In this document: in pieces, positions 10,600-20,300 of the stretch
Layout: the number at the start of each line of letters is the position of its first letter
Position numbering within the stretch: the first letter of the stretch is position 1
Source of the DNA: Selaginella moellendorffii
Lineage: Eukaryota; Streptophyta; Lycopodiopsida; Selaginellales; Selaginellaceae
Length of the DNA: 55,049 nucleotides
Assembly (NCBI RefSeq): GCF_000143415.4
Contig: NW_003314418.1
Span: 73,223 to 128,271 of the forward strand
Direction of reading: 5' to 3'
Notes under the pieces: model-generated
The model's database searches: none
What the model saw: the letters and a program-made list of their open reading frames with translations, nothing else
Told to the model about the DNA's origin: nothing
Position numbers and translations under genes: made by a program

Positions 10600-11316
10600 T
10601 GAGGATACTCAATCGTCGGAGGAAGACTCTATAGAATTAGACATGATAATATATTAAGAAGATGTGTACGTTCACAAGGAGAGATACACGAGTTACTAGA
10701 AGAAGCCCATGCCTATTGCTCTGGAGGTCATTTTGTAGAAGAAATTACAGCAAGGAAAATTTTGCAAGCAGGCTTATGGTGGCCTACATTATGGAAAGAC
10801 ACTTCACAGTTTTGTCAAACTTGTGATATTTTTCAACATACATAATTTCCACCCAAGAAACAAACACAAGAACTGAATCTGACTATAGCAATGGAACCTT
10901 TCCAAAGATGGGGCCTAGATTTTGTAGGACCCATATAAAAGAGCAGAAATGGAAATCAATATATTTTGGTGGCAACAAATTATATGACAAAATGGGTAGA
11001 AGCCCAACCACTCAAGAAAGTGATAGCAAAGGAAATTAATAAATCATAGTTTTATATTAAGTTTATGAAATGATTATCACAAGATATGGATTACCTCGAG
11101 AAATAGTAATGGATAGAGGAACACATTTCCTCAATGAAACAATCAAGATTTTACTAGATGAATTTTTCATCAAACACAAGAAATCTACACCATATTATCC
11201 ACAAGGTAACAGCCAAGCCGAATCCACAAACAAAACACTCAAGAATATACTGAAGAAAATAGTACAAACCAATCTTAAAGATTGGGATAATAGAGTTTAT
11301 GATGCTCTTTGGGCTT
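10600..11316 (+). pseudogene. pol: Gypsy integrase, N-terminal and core part
   Basis: The HHCC zinc domain is visible (EEAHAYCSGGHF ... FCQTCDIF), followed by the DDE core: LDFVGP, then YGLPREIVMDRGTHFLNE and STPYYPQGNSQAESTNK, with the second Asp and the Glu in place. Frame breaks occur before 11070. The frame is cut at ...NRVYDALWA by the inner Gypsy element at 11317 and resumes at 15757 with YR. Confidence 0.88.
11312..11316. repeat. Target-site duplication GGCTT of the inner Gypsy (partner GACTT 15752-15756)
   Basis: GGCTT precedes the 5' LTR and GACTT follows the 3' LTR: five bases with one later substitution. With one copy removed the host integrase reads W-A-Y-R across the site. Confidence 0.85.
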
Positions 11317-11549
11317 TGTTAAGCACTAGCTTTGACCACGTGGTCAACGTCGGTCAAAGGGAGGCTCAAGGGTATATTAAGGCATGTTAGGGTAAGGGAC
11401 TTGACCTACCCTAGGGCTCATAGTGGAGCAGTAGCGCAGTGGAGCTTTTGAGGTAGCTCAGGGGTGGTTGGGTGGTGAGGAACCTCAAGAGGTGGCGTAG
11501 TATAGTCTAGGGCGACTAGATCTTTGTCTTTTTGCACTGGATCATAACA
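11317..11549 (+). repeat. 5' LTR of the inner Gypsy
   Basis: 233 bp, TGTTAAGC...GATCATAACA. Same length as the 3' LTR and alignable end to end, including the TTGACCACGTGGTCAACGTC block (CACATGG in the 3' copy) and the GACTTGACCTACCCTAGGGC block. Confidence 0.95.
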
Positions 11550-11562
11550 TTGGTATAAGAGG
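11550..11562 (+). promoter_or_regulatory. Primer-binding site (tRNA-Met type, degenerate)
   Basis: TTGGTATAAGAGG directly follows the 5' LTR. The plant initiator tRNA-Met primer site is TGGTATCAGAGC, so one internal mismatch is present. Confidence 0.75.
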
Positions 11563-11573
11563 AGTTGGTTGCG

Positions 11574-11684
11574 ATGGCCGACCAAGTTGAACGCTGGAAT
11601 CCTATTGTTGATGGTGGTGCCAACGATGGTGCCAACAAAGCTGCGGAGATTTGGACCATTCAAGATGTGGTTCATGAGCTGTGA
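11574..11684 (+). pseudogene. gag: Start of inner Gypsy gag, truncated
   Basis: An ATG shortly after the primer site opens a 36-codon frame (MADQVERWNPIVDGG...) that ends at TGA 11682-11684. The next recognisable sequence, about 100 bp on, is already the linker to protease. The capsid and zinc-knuckle coding regions, normally several hundred codons, are therefore missing. Confidence 0.6.
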
Positions 11685-11811
11685 GCCTTTCATCAAAATC
11701 AACAAGAATAATGGCCAATCTTCTTCTCATGGTAAGTCAGATACTAAAAAGTTGCAAACTTTGTAGCGTGAGGATGACGAAAACGACCATTCCGGTCGGA
11801 GGAAGAAACTT

Positions 11812-12561
11812 TTGATCGTTGCTCATAAGCTCAACTGTGTGTGGAACAAGATGGAGCTCGAGGATACGCATAAATTAGCTTTAATGCTGAAGGGCGTGTT
11901 CTGTGGCGATCTAGTGCGGATTTTATTGGATAGTGGGAGCGATGACAACTTTGTTTTGGCAAAGTTTGTTGCGGAGCATGGCTTGGTCACACGCGGAGTT
12001 CTTCCATACATAGTGGAAGGTGTAGCTACCTCTGCTCAGCATTTCGATGCTTGTGTCAAGGGGTTGAAAATGTTGGTTGGCAAAACCACACTTGTGGAAA
12101 CTTTTTATCTTCCGGATATCCATCGTGTGGATCTCATTCTTAGGATGCCATGGTTGATGAAGGTGGATCCAGAGATAAAGTGGAGTATTAAGCTTATCTC
12201 GTTGGAGTATAGTGGCATTAAAGATGTGTGGTTTGGCAAGGGCATTCAGCCACCAATTGTTATGCTCTTTACTACATCTTTGAAGCGGGCTTGTCATAAT
12301 GGAAAAACACTTTCAAGTTACTTGCTATTTGTTCATGACTTGGGGTACCAAAGCACGTGTGGGGGAGAAGTAGCAGTACAGGATGTACTTGATGAGTTTT
12401 CTGATGTTTTTCCATTTGAAATTCCTCATGGATTGCTTCCGTTACAAGTGTGGAGCATTTTATCTCGCGAAATTTTATCTCGCGGATATCCATCATGTGG
12501 ATCTCATTTTTGGGACACCATGGTTGGTGAAGGTGGATTCAGAGATAAAGTGGAGTATTAA
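11812..12561 (+). pseudogene. pol: Inner Gypsy aspartic protease region
   Basis: The 249-aa ORF contains LLDSGSDDNFV (D-S-G active site) near residue 40, then the conserved protease end with DIHRVDLILRMPWL (usual form: D..LG..WL). From about residue 100 the sequence enters a tandem duplication, so the C-terminal 100 residues are partly a second, frame-shifted copy. A retroviral-type protease of this kind would cleave the Gag-Pol polyprotein. Confidence 0.8.
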
Positions 12562-12830
12562 GCGTATCTTGCTAAAGTATGGTGGCGTTAAAGATGTGTG
12601 GTTTAGCGAGGGCGTTCAACCATTAGTTGTTAGGCTCTCTACTACATCTTTGAATTGGGCTTGTCGTAATGGAAAAGCACTTTCGAATTACTGGCTATTT
12701 GTTCATGACTTGGGGGCCCAAGGCATGTGTGGGGAAGAAGCAGCAATATAGGATGTACGTAATAAGTTTTCTGATGTTTTTCCATCTAAACTTCCTAATG
12801 GGTTGCCTTTGTTATGAGGTGTGGAGCATG
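12100..12830 (+). repeat. 370-bp tandem duplication inside the inner Gypsy
   Basis: Every landmark recurs at a spacing of exactly 370 bp: GATATCCATC at 12115 and 12485, GGATGTAC at 12381 and 12751, GTGTGGAGCAT at 12449 and 12819. The copies encode the same protease-to-RT linker (DIHRVDLI/DIHHVDLI; KDVWFGKG/KDVWFSEG) but differ by many substitutions, so the duplication is old or the two copies came from different templates. Confidence 0.9.
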
Positions 12831-12889
12831 GGATTACATTGGAGCCAGGGACACAACCAATTTACCGGCATCCATTTTAGTTAAGTTAT

Positions 12890-13579
12890 GTGGAGGAGCA
12901 AGAAGTTCAACGACAAGTTAAAGAGTTACTTGAGTTTGGATTTATTCAGCCAAGTAAGTCTCCATTTGGTGCTCCAGTCTTGCTTGTGAAGAAGGACAAT
13001 TCAATGCAAATGTGTATTGACTACCACGCTTTGAACAAGAAGACAGTGAAGGATAAGATGCCGATGCCACGTATGGATGATATCCTAGACAAGCTTGGTG
13101 AAACACGAGTGTTTACCAAGATTGATCTGAGGAGTGGATATCATAAGATTGCAATAGATGATGCATCTATCTCCAAGATGGCATTCAACACAAGCTTCAG
13201 ACATTTTGAGTTTACAGTTATGTCGTTTGGTTTGACGAATGCACCAGCCACATTTATTTGGTTGATAACGGAGGTATTTAGGCGTTATCTTCATGAGTTT
13301 GTGGAGATTTTCCTAGACGATATTCTTGTTTTTAGCAAAAATATGGAGGAGCATAAGGTGCATTTACGCAAGGTTCTTTTATTACTCCGAGATAGCAAAC
13401 TTTATGCAAAGAAGAGCAAATATGAATTTGCAAAGTCAGAGGTGGATTATCTAGGCCATATTGTGACATCTAAAGGTGTCAAGATGGATCCAAGGAAGGT
13501 GGCTGTGGTGGAAAACTTGCCTACACCGACTACAGTGGCCAAGTTGCGCAGTTTTCTTGGTATGGCTAGTTACTACTAA
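12890..13579 (+). pseudogene. pol: Inner Gypsy reverse transcriptase
   Basis: A 229-aa open RT domain: QVKELLEFGFIQPSKSPFGA, CIDYHALNKKTVKDKMPMPR, FTKIDLRSGYHKIAI, FGLTNAPATF, the catalytic box FLDDILVFS, and YLGHIVTSKGVKMDP. It ends at TAA 13577-13579 after FLGMASYY, where RT would continue into RNase H (RFQHKFAKVI). All RT motifs are present, so loss of function comes from the stop and the damaged neighbours. Confidence 0.93.
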
Positions 13580-14110
13580 CGATTCCAGCATAAGTTTGCA
13601 AAAGTGATTATTCCTTTGACACGGTTGTTACGCAAGAATGTGCCATTTGAGTGGAAGAAGCCACAAGAGGAGAGTTTTGTGGTGCTGAAACGATTGTTGA
13701 GCGAGACTTTAGTGCTTCGCATTGCTGATCCATTGAAACCTTATGAGGTGACATGCAATGCGAGTGGTTATGCATTAGGAGGAGTTCTCATGCAAGAGGG
13801 ACAGCCTATTGCATATGAGAGTCGAACTTTAAATTCCACAGAGCAACACTATTCCATATATGAGCAAGAGTTACTCTCTATTGTTCATGCTTTGCAGACA
13901 TGGCGGCACTATCTTTATGGTGTAGTGTTCGTAGTGTTGATAGATTACAAACCACTTGTGTATCTTTTCACATAGAAGGAGTTGAACACTAGGCAAGCTC
14001 GTTGGATGGTCAAACTTATGGAATTTTGGGAGTTTCTTATTGAGCATTATTCAGGAAAATCAAATGTGGTGGCAAATGCTTTATCTCATGTTTGCCATGT
14101 GATGGCGTTA
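13580..14110 (+). pseudogene. pol: Inner Gypsy RNase H
   Basis: The 13604-13975 ORF reads PFEWKKPQEESFVVLK, then CNASGYALGGVLMQ where the catalytic Asp of D-A-S is Asn, then QHYSIYEQELLSIVHAL with the catalytic Glu, and LIDYKPLVYLFT. A TAG follows, and KELNTRQARWMVKLMEF continues in the same frame to about 14110. The first catalytic residue is replaced. Confidence 0.88.
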
Positions 14111-14131
14111 CAAACATAGTTTTGTCATCAT

Positions 14132-14900
14132 TTGAGTAAGGTGGTTAGCAAGTTTGAGCAGTTGGTTGAGTATGCTCAGGCTCAAGATGTTGAGGTGGTC
14201 TCATTGCAAGCCCAAATGGAAGCACCTTTTTCATTGGTGAATGGGATTCTTTACTACAATGGCCATGTGTATTTGCCATGGATGGATGCATTAATTATTC
14301 AAGTTTTATTCCACTATCATGATCGTCCAGAGGCTGATCATTTTGGGGGGAAGAAGACATATGAGTTGATTAAGCATAATTTCTATTGGAAGAATATGAA
14401 AGTTGATATCCTTGAGTACTGTAGGTCATATGAGCTCTATCAATGAGTAAAGGTGATATGGGAGAAGCCAAGGGGACTTTTGCAACCTTTATCTATTCCT
14501 CAAACCTATTGGTGTAGTATTTCTATGGACTTCATCACTTGTTTGCCACGAACACAGAGGGAAAAGGAGCAAATGTGGGTCATAGTGGATCGTTTGACGA
14601 AATATTGTTAGTTGTTGGCTCTTCGGAAGAGTGTCACTGCTTTAGACTTGGTTGTGGTTTACTTGGAGAAGGTTTTTCTTGATTTTGGTTTGCCAGAAGA
14701 CATCATTAGTGATCGAGATTCAAAGTTCACCAGTGGATTTTGGAAAAGCTTTGCAAGGCTATGCAAGACAATTTGAACCTCTCGAGTGGAGATTATCCTT
14801 AGACGGATGGTCAAACCGAGCGTGTGAATCAGATGGTGGAGGATATGCTATGTTGTAGCATTGGTCAAAGGCAAGGATAATGGGATTTATATCTTCCATT
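14132..14900 (+). pseudogene. pol: Inner Gypsy integrase, zinc domain and core
   Basis: The ORF at 14132-14446 covers the N-terminal zinc region (FHYHDRPEADHFGGKKTYELI ... EYCRSYELYQ; the second CxxC pair is altered). Core homology continues to about 14760: MDFITCLPRTQREKEQ, IVDRLTKYC, FGLPEDIISDRDSKFTSGFW. After that the frame shifts repeatedly (QTDGQTERVNQMVEDML in another frame near 14805-14855). Non-functional. Confidence 0.85.
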
Positions 14901-15518
14901 AGTGCAATTTCCTTACAACAATAGCCAACACAATGGAACCAAGCTAAGTCTTTACTTTGCCATGTTTGGAAGGCATCCTCTAACAACAGTGGAGTTGGGA
15001 TTGCATTTGAGTAAGGACGTTCAAGATAAGCTTGATTCCAAGGCAATTGATCTGGCCACAGAACTTGATGAGATTCTGATGGTGTGCAAATAGAATTTGC
15101 AAATAGCTCAGGATAGAGCAAAGAAGTTTGCCAATGAGCATCACTAAGTCTAGGAATATAAGGTGGGTGATTTCATCTTTGTGTGATTTTTCCGTCAAGT
15201 AAGTGGCGGAAAACCTTGGTGCCTTTACGGACAGGGAAGAGTGATAAACTTTCTCATCGATATGCTGGCCCATATGAAGTGCTAGAGCGGATCAGTAAGG
15301 CGGCTTATCGGGTGCGGCTGCCAGTTAGGGTGAAAATTCATCCGATATTTTATGTCAACCAGTTGAAAGGTGTACTACCTCGGAGTGACGGGCCTAATGC
15401 CTCCTTGATGTATATGGATGTGGAAGATGGACCAAGAGCTTGACCAGGGTTCCCCAGAAAGGGTGATCACCGGTACAACTCGTCCTTGGGACAAGGACTT
15501 TGTTGGGGGGGGAAGAAT
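14901..15518 (+). pseudogene. pol: Inner Gypsy integrase C-terminal region with chromodomain apparently lost
   Basis: 15183-15443 encodes KLSHRYAGPYEVLERISKAA and KIHPIFYVNQLKG, the conserved integrase C-terminal (GPF/Y) region of chromovirus-like elements. Where a chromodomain would follow, only a short tail is left (PERVITGTTRPWDKDFVGGG in another frame), resembling the end of that module. The region just before the 3' LTR is the polypurine tract. Confidence 0.65.
15501..15518 (+). promoter_or_regulatory. Polypurine tract of the inner Gypsy
   Basis: TGTTGGGGGGGGAAGAAT directly precedes the 3' LTR. A purine run at this place primes plus-strand DNA synthesis in LTR elements. Confidence 0.85.
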
Positions 15519-15751
15519 TGTTAGGTGCCAACTTTGACCACATGGTCAACGTCAGTCAAAGGGAGGCTCAAGGGTATAATAAGGCATGTTAGCGTAAGGG
15601 ACTTGACCTACCCTAGGGCTCACAGTGGAGTGGCAGTGTAGTGGAGCTTTTGAGGTAGCTCGGGGGTGGTTGGGTGGTGAGGAACCTCAAGAGGTGGCAT
15701 AGCATAGTCTAAGGCGACTAAATCTCTGTCTTTTTGTGCCGGATTATAACA
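15519..15751 (+). repeat. 3' LTR of the inner Gypsy
   Basis: 233 bp, TGTTAGGTGCC...GGATTATAACA, matching the 5' LTR over its whole length, followed by the second target-site copy GACTT (15752-15756). Confidence 0.95.
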
Positions 15752-15756
15752 GACTT

Positions 15757-16029
15757 ATAGAATAGTATATAAAGTTTCAACAAATTCAACTCCATTCAAA
15801 TTAGCTTATGGACTTGAAGCTTTGACACCACTAGAATATACTGTACCATCCTTGAGAATGGTAATTTAGCTGCAGATTAATCAAGAAGAATCAATCAAAA
15901 AAAGATTGGCTATGCTAGAAAAGTTAGATGAAGAAAGATTATATGCTTTATGGACAATTGAAGCCATACAAACAAGGAGAAAAGCTTATCACGATAGAAA
16001 ACAGACTATAAAGAAAACTGATAGATTTG
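15757..16029 (+). pseudogene. pol: Large Gypsy integrase, second part
   Basis: Resumes the integrase cut at 11316: the frame reads YR, then VYKVSTNSTPFKLAYGLEAL, TPLEYTVPSLRMVI, a stop, and EERLYALWTIEAIQTRRKAY. These are the conserved post-core residues of Gypsy integrases. It is cut again at 16033 by the 18.1-kb TIR element, just before a G-x-x-V/F-L-W-Y-R motif that continues at 34150. Confidence 0.88.
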
Positions 16030-16033
16030 AAGT
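16030..16033. repeat. Target-site duplication AAGT of the giant element (partner 34146-34149)
   Basis: AAGT abuts the left TIR and is repeated directly after the right TIR. The uninterrupted host would read GATTTGAAGTTGGAAATTTG, consistent with a Gypsy F-E-V-G motif. Confidence 0.85.
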
Positions 16034-16057
16034 AAGCTCTATTTCGTTAAAGTGGGA
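16034..16057 (+). repeat. Left terminal inverted repeat (24 bp)
   Basis: AAGCTCTATTTCGTTAAAGT then GGGA. It is a perfect inverted match to 34122-34145. Similarity falls off directly after the repeat. Confidence 0.92.
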
Positions 16058-16475
16058 ATTGTCATTATCCCATTTGTAAAATAAGGTTTCCAAACCTTTA
16101 TATAGTATATAAATATAACAAAATTCAACTGCATTGAGGCACATGCCATTTTATTTTAAACAAGGAAATGTCTACTCAATCACTTCTCCTCCCCCTGCCA
16201 CTGCTTCACCTCTCTCTTCTCCTTGTCATCGTCATCCAATTTCTTTCCATCCTTTTAATATTGGCTCAGTTGCTCCGAGTCTAGGTGGAGCCCAAGTCCC
16301 CATTCAATCTTTACTTTCCCCTTATTAATAAAACAACTTCGTAGACTTCCAATAACATGCTGTAACACTTCTAGTATAATGCAAATCCTCTCAAAGAATT
16401 GTCTTTTAATATTAATACAATGGCATGGAACCCCATGCCATAATAAGTTACATTTTTAAATAAATACATGCCATC
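16058..16475. other. Left subterminal non-coding region of the giant element
   Basis: About 420 bp without a convincing gene. It contains one half-site and one full copy of the dispersed palindrome (16136-16150 and 16419-16442). AATAAA-like A/T signals near 16326 could serve polyadenylation of the minus-strand gene only if transcription ran this far. The 64-aa plus-strand ORF at 16134 is Ser/Pro-rich and not recognised. Confidence 0.5.
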
Positions 16476-17331
16476 TCAGACTGTTATTTTTTGCCTCCAA
16501 CGCCTATACAATAATCTTGGAATTTCATCACTCTCCACACTATCAGGATTTAAACCCAATAGTAATGCCATCTCTTCTCTAATACGTCCACGCTCATGTT
16601 CAGTGGTCGAAGAACCTATCCGGTTGAGCAGATTATGGAGATGCGGATAGTGCTTGGCTAGACAATATACATGCCATAAATGATGACTGGTGTCTGTCCG
16701 ATCAAATGGCTTCTGATATACCGTTCCATCTGCCATTTGGTTGATTTCTGCAGCCACCTCCTGGACTGGCCGGTTCTCTATCACCATCGCTTCAAGCCGT
16801 TTTGCAAGGTCCCCCAGAACATACGGTTTCTTCTCCCTAGTTTCCATACTGCAAGAGATGGGGTGCACTGCATATGTGTGCGTGTTCGCTGCAGTTTTAA
16901 TTGGTGAGTCATCGATGATGAGGATTTCACTTGACCTAGCAGTCCAGTTCATCACTACAGCCTCTGGCTTGACGAAGATGGGCTTGCTACCCCTCACATG
17001 GACCATAGTCAAGCAATCCTCCTGCGTTAGGAGAAAGTCAAATGATAATATTACTCGCGTCTGATCGTCTGTAGCAACGTTAATGCATTGTGGCGCATCA
17101 TGGATGTCCAAACTCCCAATTGCAAATTGAACCCGGCCCTCTGTTTTAAGTGTCACATGGTCATTATTAGATCACGCAGTTTCTCCCGTGTGATTAATGT
17201 GAATCTGTCTCTTTTGACCAACTTGCGACTGTAGGCTTTGGAGGGTGCAGTGACATTCGAGGACGAGCCACGCTCATGGGAGAAAAGGACACCGTTCAGA
17301 TCAAAAACGATACAGTACTTTCGCCGTGACT
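16476..17331 (-). pseudogene. HAD/FCP1-like phosphatase domain with frame damage
   Basis: An exon starts at 17331 after an acceptor TTTCAG and reads ESRRKYCIVFDLNGVLFSHE, where FDLNGVL is the nucleophile motif of HAD phosphatases (second Asp replaced by Asn). The expected next motif, QLGVWTSMMRHNALTLLQTI, follows in the same frame but only after TGA 17155-17153. The third part, SFDFLLTQEDC ... KPIFVKPE ... ILIIDDSPIKTAANTHTYAV, is in another frame, open from about 17156 to 16476. These are the FCP1/NIF-type order of motifs, with the late D-D acid motif intact. Either a short intron or indels explain the breaks; a 35-bp GT-AG intron at CTGC/gtgatc is possible but would skip into the wrong frame for the WTSM motif. 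Probably damaged. Confidence 0.65.
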
Positions 17332-20300
17332 CTGAAATGAAATGCGTCAGCATAAAAAATGGTACAAGTCAATTTTACCATCTACAATATTAGCAAATGG
17401 TGCTCCCGATGGTTGCTCAGAGGGTTTTGGTTGAGGAAACGTGAAGGGCGGAAATATCTCCTTTGCAATGTGGGGTCAATCGCATCCGATGGCGTGTGGG
17501 CACATGCCATTTCAGCTGTAGACTCTGGTACAACTGGCTCAACAGTGGCATGGGGTGGTTCTGATGGCGTGTGATCACACGCCATTTCAGCTGGTGCCTC
17601 CGTTGGCAAAGTGGACATGACCGAACAGGCAGCAAGGGCGGTGTAGGGAGGTTCCAACGGCACGTAGTCAGACGATTGGGCACATGTTGAGTCCATTGGA
17701 AATGAGGATACGACCGGCTCGGCGGCTGGGGCGGCCTCATGCGGGTCCAATGGCACTTGGTCACCGTCAGTTGGATACGTGGACAAGATTGACTCAGTGG
17801 TATAGGCAGCATCAAGTGGAGCGTGGTCAGCTTGCTTGGCGTTGATATGGATAGTAGCCTCCACCAGCTTTGATGACTCTTGCAGGCAAGTAGAGTCCAC
17901 TGGCGGATCCATATGCATGTCCAAATATCTCCCTTCGATTGAGATGGTATCCTCCCTACTGGCTACTAAAAACAAACTCATTAGCACATTGAATCGACTA
18001 TACTGTATTTACCATAAACTGCTATTGGGCGCATTGCTGATTCTGAAGGATTGGACATACGTTTCGACCCTTGCTTGGCACTATCCTTCCTCGACACTAA
18101 AGGCTAGAGTTTGTATCTTAATTCAACTGAATAATCTCTACTTACCATTTCTTCTGCGACCTACATGAACAATGTTAGAAATGGTAAAAGGTTAGGAATG
18201 GATGTACTATTATTTACCTGATGGTTTGTCTTGTATGACCTTCCTCCGCTGCTCTTTGGCCACCTCAGGCTGGCCATCGTCATCATCATCGTCATCGTTG
18301 TTATTGTGATCGTCACCATTGTGAGGACCATCCAAGTCCTCTTCGTCCTCCTCTTCTTCATCCTCCTCTTCTTCGTCCTCCTCTTCTTCGTCCTCCTCTT
18401 CTTTGTCCTCCTCTTCGTCCTTCTGCTCTTCCTGCTCATTATCTTTCTCTGGCTCCTCATCCCCCTCCTGCATTTCTTCCATAGGCTGCTCAGGCTGGAT
18501 GGCTTGTTTTTCCAGGACCATCTTGGGAAAATCATCTAGCCGAGTCTCCATCTCAAAATACAAGACATCCATAGCCTGCTTCAGTGCTTGACCTAGGACC
18601 GTATCCTCACCCGACTGTCTTAACATGGTTTCTGCACGTTCTTGCACCCTTCGAAGACGACGAGATGAGAAAAACGTGGCCCTGACTTGAAAAGCATCCC
18701 TCATCCATTGTACCTCTCCATTGAGATTGGGGAAGGGGAGTCCGCCATAGGAATCTGAGTCAGGAGGTGGTGATTGGCTCCTTTCACTCAGCCCTTGATC
18801 TGCAATGAATGGCATGAGCACACACGCCATAACCGCGAGGCATTACCTATCATCTTTTCGTTGCCCTTCTTCCTTTTCGAATCAAATGCCTCTGATCCCG
18901 ACGACTGTCCAACGTGCTTTCGCTTTTTATGACCACTGTCAGTTTGAGCTTGATTGGTGATTGCCTGTTTTGCCTTTGAAGAAGTGTCTCTTGCAAGGAA
19001 TGGCACGAGACCACACGCCATTGCAAATATAATTTGTACCTCCTTTTTTCCTATTGCTTGTCTGTTTGTCCTTCTTCGACGCGCCACCAGTGCGCTTTTC
19101 AGTCCTCATGTCTGAATATTCACAACGATCTATAATCAAAATGGCGTGAGGCCTCACGTGACCTTACCTTGTGCAGGTTGTGAGCTCGGCCTAACATCAG
19201 TAGCTGTTAACGCCGTTTTAGCATCTGGGGGTGGCCACGCTCCTGCATACAGAGCTTGTGAGATAACATTTAAACTTAAAGTGCATACTCACCAGGTTCG
19301 CAGAAAAGATACTGTTTTTCTTTGGCAACTGTAATTATATGCTCCATTGAAGTCACCTCTTCAATGGAGTTTGTCACCGCAACACACGGGACACCCTTGA
19401 GTAGTGCGGCTCGAAAGAATAGTCCGCCGCAGTTGTACTCAACAATGCATTTGCCCTTGGTGTCACCCGCTATTGCGTTGAAGACCCAGCTGAGCATTTC
19501 CCATGCTGCACCTGGAGCTTTCTTTGGATTCGAAAGCTCCATAGCCGTCTTCAGTTCCTCAGGCACGAGTAAATTGACCTCCCTCAGATCAATTCGATCG
19601 GCCTTGTCGAACGAAGCTGGGAAGTCACTCCAGTCCCACTCTGCTGCAGGACCAATAACAAGGGTGAGTGTGAAGATGCGGACATTCGTCGGTATCTTCT
19701 TCTTAGCCATTATCCCATGTATCTCCCGCATCTCCTTGCCTTTCAACCGAGCCTTCACCTCGTTCAAGGCCTTCCAGAACTTGTGATAGAATTCGGAGTC
19801 GTAGATCATATAGTGGACTGAAGATTCCACCTCCGCAAGTCCCACCATTAAGTCAATGATGGAGTTGACTTCGTCTGCATGAGTAATCTCTTCGTTTGTG
19901 AAGTCCATCACACAAAAGATGTTCTTGACCTGCTCATCTCCGCGGGAAACGATGCTCCTCCACCTTTGATCCTCATCCGAATTCACGTATACCCGGTAAG
20001 GTTCTCGATAGGCCTCTGCTGCGGGGTCGAGCTGTTTCTGAAGCCGACGGTCGACATCCCTCTTAATGAAATTTGGATACTGATCCAACTTCTCAGCTTT
20101 ACTTTTCGTGGCATCCCGCAGCAGATCAATGAACTTGGGGGCCCCCTTCACGTACTCGTCGATCTCTTCATTTGACAAGTCCAGCTCTTCCATCATCTCT
20201 TGCGTGGTGTCGATGCTCACCCTCTCCACGGCCACTTGCTCGAAGATCCAATCCTTCAATAGCGCATGAGCTCTCAGAGTCGTGCACAAGTAGTCGTATG

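Larger units (their letters stand above)
11317..15751 (+). mobile_element. Inner Ty3/Gypsy retrotransposon (4,435 bp) nested in the integrase of the large Gypsy
   Basis: Two 233-bp LTRs (11317-11549 and 15519-15751) start TGTTA and end ATAACA. A degenerate tRNA-Met-type primer site follows the first and a G-rich polypurine tract precedes the second. Between them, in order, are a gag remnant, protease, RT, RNase H and integrase. A 5-bp duplication flanks it. Several stops and a large gag deletion make it non-autonomous. The LTRs differ at roughly twenty positions, so the insertion is not recent. Confidence 0.95.

Noticed and set aside
11823-12496. Minus-strand ORFs opposite the inner Gypsy protease region
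   Set aside because: Antisense shadows of the coding strand with no recognisable content.
18161-18591. Leu/Val- and Ser-rich ORFs on the plus strand and the Arg/Lys-rich minus ORF in the third frame
   Set aside because: Shadows of the Glu/Asp tract repeat in the accepted minus-strand exon.
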